From contig NC_091013.1 of NCBI RefSeq assembly GCF_041296385.1, positions 34,012,001 to 34,076,000 on the forward strand: a stretch of 64,000 nucleotides of DNA, written 5' to 3'. This stretch comes from Aphelocoma coerulescens. Taxonomy: Eukaryota; Chordata; Aves; Passeriformes; Corvidae. Shown here piece after piece: positions 58,488 to 64,000 of the stretch; position 1 is the stretch's first letter, and each line of letters opens with the position of its first letter. Both the position numbers and the translations under genes were made by a program. A model generated the notes under the pieces. It was not told the origin of the DNA and searched no databases. It saw nothing but the letters and a program-made list of their open reading frames with translations.

Positions 58488-61400
58488 GAAACAGCTGCTG
58501 TTTTCAAGCTCTTAGTTTGCTATTCAAAGGCCTTCACGCAAGAGTTGTCAGTAACAAACTACCAGTAGCAAAATACTGTTCAGAGAAGATTGTCTTCAAA
58601 AAGCACCACTAACGTTGACAACTTCAGTAGCTGTATCAAAGTCCCTATATTTACTTGTTGACTCAACCAGATGAGATTCCACAGTGAAATCTCAAAGGCA
58701 AGGAAACCTTTTTCAGACCAGAATATTAATACTGTATGTAATAAATGACACTCACTGAAATGCTGTATTTTTCTACAGCATTAACAGGTGTTATATTTGG
58801 TTTGTGCAGTTGCTAAACCAGCTACTGCCAATGGAATCGGAAGCCCCAGGCAGTCAAGACGTCTGTGCCAGACACACTACTCACACATACTCTCCAAAAC
58901 ATTTACCAAACAATTTCACTTTAATTCTCTATTTTAAATATCTTCCTATGCTTTATTTATTTGAAGTGCTGGTTGTAGTTGAACCAGACTGTTAACATGA
59001 GATATTCCTTAAATTGCTCCAGTAATGGAGCACTGGGAAGTGCTGCATGCCACCTAAGAGTACAGCAACTGCCCAGTGACCATTTACTCCTGATTAATAT
59101 CTTATGCAGAAGAGACTTTTATTACTGAGGATAAAATTGCTAAAGTTCTTTATCCAAACATGATGGAAAAAAATCTGCATTTACCAACACCTACAACATC
59201 AAGGGCAAATTGGAATCTGAAGGCATGCAGCTCTTGGTCACAGTACTATTTATATTTGAGAAACACAGGGAACATTTCAGACTCCAGAATCAACTCTGAT
59301 CTTCAGCCAGCACAGCAAAGTGTTTCTTGTTCAGTGCTCCTGGCATAACACAGTGCAGCATCCCCCTCAGAATTGCAAGCACCTTTTTGATAAGACTTGT
59401 CTGATAAGACAAGCACAGCTAGCAATGGAAAGTAGAATTAAAATCTAAAATTACAAGCTTTCAGTGAGAAATAAACAAATCAATCACACTTAGGAAGAGA
59501 GACAGCATGTGCTGTACTAGTGTGTCTTGGATTATACACCTTCTCTGAGTACTCTACTGTGCTTTTAATAAAATGAGTATGTTACCCAATGCTAACATTT
59601 TTTTCAGCCCAAATACTCCACAATATACTGACAACTGAATAAATGCCTGGGACAATCTGCCCATTCATGACCGCTGGAGTTCATCATTCCTACTTATTCT
59701 TCATCCTTTGCAGATGCAGTAATCCTTATGAATGCAGGCTTTCTTCAGATTGTAAAGAATGGCAATAGGGCCATAATGAGAATCCATCCAAAGCAAATCC
59801 AAGCTTTCAGAGCATGCGCTGAAGATTTGCTGATCTGTACAATTGTCAGCTAGAAAGCATACACATTACAAACAAAACAGGAAAATGGTGGAAATTGAGT
59901 CAAAATGGTTTATGAAGCACTGCAGCATTTAAATGCTGTATTTAAAAAAACACATGTGCTTCTATATGAATAAAGTTGTTTCACCGTACCTTCCCTCCCA
60001 AATACAGAGAAAGGGTACCATTCCCCACTCCTTTTTATTTAGGCATCAGTAACTCACAGAAAGAAGGAATGACAAAAATATAAAAGAGGTTACAGATATG
60101 CTGAAACATTGGTGCAGGTATTGCAGAGCTTTCTGTTGCTTCTGTACAAAAGTATGTTCATGTCAGGTCCTGACAATGATGTGTTCTGAAGCTGCAGCAA
60201 TTAAAATAGTTCTTCAGAAAAGAAAAATTATTGCTGCAATGCCTATTCATGCCACGGACCTCAAGAGAATTACTGCTTCAGTGAGCCTTTCCTCAACAGC
60301 AGGCAAAACCAGCTTCACTGTGCTTTTACTAGAACCCAACACAAACAAAAAAATTTCTCTCAAATTCTAAAAATATATTAAACAATTGCAAATGCAACCA
60401 AGTAAAAAGACATATTTTTTTTGCAAAGCTTTTAACAAGCTGTATCAATTTAAGCAAGAGGAATTGTTATGAAATATGAGCAGGTTAAGCAACAATAAAT
60501 GGGAGATCAAATTGGATAACTGCTCCTTACAGCGAAGTGTTACCTAGCTATTAGACGAAAGTATAGAGAACCAGTTTTGGGATAGGAGATAGTTATCCTG
60601 AGAAAGCAAATAGACTCTTCAGCCTACCATATTCTTCTGGAATAAATGGCTGTAATATTTCAAAAGGAACAATAGAACTTTGGGGATGAGCACAGCATTA
60701 TCATTGCGACCATAGCGTTTTAGACTATGAGATCCAGATGGGTGCAGGAGAAAGTGCCACATTTGTTATAATAGCAAAGCATTGACAAAAGGTGCGCCCA
60801 ATTGCTCATGCTAAATACTGACAGACTGAACTGCCAGATCCTTGGGAAAACACTCAGGGGTGTCAGGCTGCCAAGTTTCAGACCACAAACATAACAATTA
60901 AAAAAAAATGGCAGACAATATCACTACATATATAAAATCCACATATTCATTATCCTGCATAATGACTGGTCAGTACTAAAATATTTCCTTTGAGGGCTGG
61001 AATCAGTTTTGATTACTCTCTGAGTAAAAGATCATATTTTCCAGCAGTCTAAGTGGAAAATTCACCATTAAATTCAACTGAAAGTTAACAAGGTGGGCCA
61101 CAATTCTTCTGCCATAACAGTAACTAAAAATTTGCACCAAATCAAATGGAAATAAAGGACTACGAGGATCTTGCAACATGAGTAATGCACACGATGCCCA
61201 ATATTAAGACACTTGTGGCAAACACCAAAAACCCCACACGTCACCCAGGAAATCCCCCATTAATTGTTTTACCAATTCTCAGACACCCTTGAAAAGAAAA
61301 AAAATTAAGTCAGCTCTTTTTATAACTGTTGACTAGAAAAAAAGGCCACAAGAAGTCACTCCTCTCCTCTGTGCCAGGTTAAGATCCAGCCACAGAGAAG

Positions 61401-64000
61401 GGCACTCCAGCAACCTCATGCTCTCTAATTCACACTTGTCCCCTAAGAGACATGGCAGCCTACCCGCTTTGCATCACAACCATAAAGAAAAGAGTATGGG
61501 TGTGTTGCAGGCACAGGTAGATCTGCAAAGTCAGATCGTGTTTAGCTGGGGCCCTGTGTGATCCTTAAGAGCAAAGAGCATGCACAGCATTGACTGCTTC
61601 AGAGTAGAGGTTCCGCTTTTCCTGGAACTGTAAAGACAACGCTGATGGAAATCACTGAGTAAAGACAGAATCACAGCTCACGATCTGAATCAGCCGTGAG
61701 TTTCCCAAGCAGTCTTGAGCAAACCTTTCCTGTTGCACTTCAGATCTAGTATAATTTTCCATCCTTAAAAGGCAAAAATTAAAATCAAAAGGTTTTACAA
61801 TGCTTGGATATTTCGTATTTCATGGAGCTGTAAATACACACAGGAACTGTTTTTCCATCCCATATAAACAGGCAGTGATAAAAACTGGGTTCTAACTTCA
61901 GGCTGATGAACATCAGTAGCCTAACTGTTCCCCTACTCCCTGCTATCACACTGTTCCTGTAGGTGTACCAAGCAAGGAGTACAAAGAAAAAAAGCAGCAG
62001 CATAAACAGGTGACTAAAAATATTTTTGAGGGCTGAACAATTTACTTGTGGTGGTTCAGAGATGGTGCAACTGACATTGGCTTCTGAAGACCTTTGCCAT
62101 TATTTATCTCAATAGCCTAAATCCAGTCACAGCCAGGAACCCCCTCCTCAGTTAAATTCCTAGGACAAAGTGTTCTTTTTCAGGATTTCCTATTTATTAC
62201 CTCAAAGGTTTGAGGTTACTGGACTGTGACCCACAGACCAAATATAAAGGTCAAAAAAATAGCACAGAAATATAGCAAGGAAAACTAGTCTAGTAAATCA
62301 GAATATTTTTCTTCTTTGCAGAGATGCTTCTAGTTTTTCAGCCATTGATTTCCCACCCCTAAAAAAAAAAAAAAAATCCATATCCCCCCGCAAATATTTC
62401 TGTCTTCCCATAGTCAGCATCTCAGTCCATTTCAATAAGCCTGACTGAGTCCTCTGCCTTTGCCTTGGCTACATCTCTTTCTGCAGACACAGTTCAGCCA
62501 AGCATTTCTCCTTGGGGTACCTGTTGCTGCAGGAATGTATTCTGCAACTTCTGGCCAGGTTAGGTGACTTCTTTGGTACTGGCTGACCTCCTTCTCACTG
62601 AAGCTTACAACAAGACTGCTTGATCCTCAAGCCCATGAAACCCTAAGTAGATAAATTTTCCTGGCCAATACAACTACTTGTCTAACAGAACATGTCCTGC
62701 AAATGTGACATCCCAGTAGTAAATCCTACTCCAAGGAACTTGGTCAGTTCAAGTTACAGTATGAAAATGAGCTTTGTTCCAGACATAGCAGACATTTTAA
62801 AAATAGGGTATTGTTTTCAAATTAATTTTCCTTAACTTTGAAGCCCAGCATTATGGAATGGACCTCTGGCAAACGGCTGATAACAGAAATAAATAATGTC
62901 TTCCCAAAACATCCTCCTCGTTGCACCAGTCCACTGCCTCGGAACCGCTGCCCTGTTTGAGCAGGAACTTCCCATAAATCAGCATTTGTCAACAAGCTGC
63001 TGTTTCAAGTCTCTCAACCAGTAAGGCAAATACAATGTAACAGGCAAACAACCTACAGTAAGAACAGTTAAATTTAGGAGTACATCTAACTATTAACTTA
63101 AGGTGTATCAGCTTTCCATCAGTCATATATTTATCTCAGTATATGATTCACAGACTTTTTATATTCTCCACACAACATACACTCAGTTTATGTATCAGGA
63201 GAACAGAAAGAAGAACCTAAGTTTTAGATGACAAGTTTTTCTGGTGCCATTAAAAAAGTACCATGTCCAAATGTAAAATGGTGTATTCTCTATACTAAAT
63301 CAAATGCAAGAAAACACTGTTTCCAATCAAGTGAAGCATCAGAAATCTGTCTCTGTGCTCAGATAGAGTATTACACAAGAACAGGCTCTTCTGGAAAGTG
63401 AGCAATTCAACTCTGAGCTGTGCATGTTGTGTGTGGGTGCACACACATGGGTCAAATGTGATCTGTTCAAGGATCAAAAATGCCATGCATGTATTGCATC
63501 ACTTGGATTCTGGCACTTTGACATAATTATAAAAGCTCCAATTATTTTTCTTACGCATTGCCCTTTTCTACAATTAAGGGTTCTGAAGAGCTTGGAAGCT
63601 TTAGCTTACTGAGAGACGGTTTTTTTTACAAACTTGTTACAAATTTGTTACTTAATATAAATGTTACAAATTAACTCAAATTTCCTTGCTGACTGTCAAG
63701 GAAAATTCTACAATATAACACTGGTCTCAGTGGTCCAAGTTTTCTTCTCATAGCTGTGAAATCCATATGTTGCTCATGAGTCAAATTTTAAGCATTTTTT
63801 TAAAGTATAAGAACTAAAAAACTAGGTCTTGGTCCTGACACAGTCTATTAGCAAATTAAAAAATGTTAGTTTGATTCTTGTTATGATTAAATGGTCATAG
63901 AGAGAGAGGCATCTTTATCTTTCACTTTGCCGAGGACAGCTGAGAACACAGCAACAAAGCATGAGAAGGCTAAGGAAAAAAGTTTCTTATAACACAAACA

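Larger units (their letters stand above)
42453..64000 (-). other. SLC9A7: SLC9A7 intron 1 (partial) or upstream sequence
   Basis: More than 21.5 kb without a recognisable exon. CR1 sequence occurs at 46077-46313 and 48247-48821, a perfect 13-bp-arm hairpin at 57053-57084 and simple repeats elsewhere. Open frames of 100 to 180 codons (for example 51324-51869 minus) lack known domains or a splice context. No CpG island or promoter was seen, consistent with exon 1 lying further away. Confidence 0.7.

Overview
The window is vertebrate nuclear DNA, most likely from a bird. It is AT-rich and intron-dominated, carries CR1 LINE fragments with the avian-type 3' end, and has an LTR retrovirus inserted in an intron. 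No prokaryotic features, CRISPR arrays or tRNA/rRNA genes were recognised.

Host gene: one gene occupies the minus strand, SLC9A7 (NHE7, an organellar Na+(K+)/H+ exchanger). Fourteen coding exons (called 2 to 15, assuming one upstream coding exon) run from 42452 down to 1744. Every junction keeps the reading frame and all exon translations fit NHE7. The N-terminal exon with the promoter lies beyond 64000, and the C-terminal exons lie before position 1. Three introns have minor-spliceosome (U12) signals: intron 7 (AT-AC) and introns 10 and 14 (GT-AG, GTATCCTT donors), all with TTAAC-type branch sites. Intron 9 is only 112 bp and has a GC-AG donor.

Intron 12 (7686-29482) holds two LTR elements. 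One is a probable solo LTR (15808-16815), in the same sense as SLC9A7. The other is a complete-length provirus (17637-27682), antisense to the gene. The provirus has two 668-bp LTRs differing at about 9 positions, a 4-bp duplication (ATAG), a primer-binding site resembling tRNA-Arg, a long leader, gag, pro, pol (RT, RNase H, integrase), env and a polypurine tract. It is gammaretrovirus-like in gag-pol but badly broken: about 16 stop codons, several frameshifts, an AT-rich insertion in RT, and the integrase catalytic Glu replaced by Gly. Its env is much better preserved and has an odd layout, with a small N-terminal part and a very large C-terminal part after a fusion-peptide-like segment.

Intron 1 (42453-64000) contains a CR1 3' end, an older CR1 fragment, a 13-bp-arm hairpin and simple repeats; no other gene was recognised. 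The most notable points are the three U12 introns in one gene, the mismatch between young LTRs and a heavily decayed interior, and the unusual Env.
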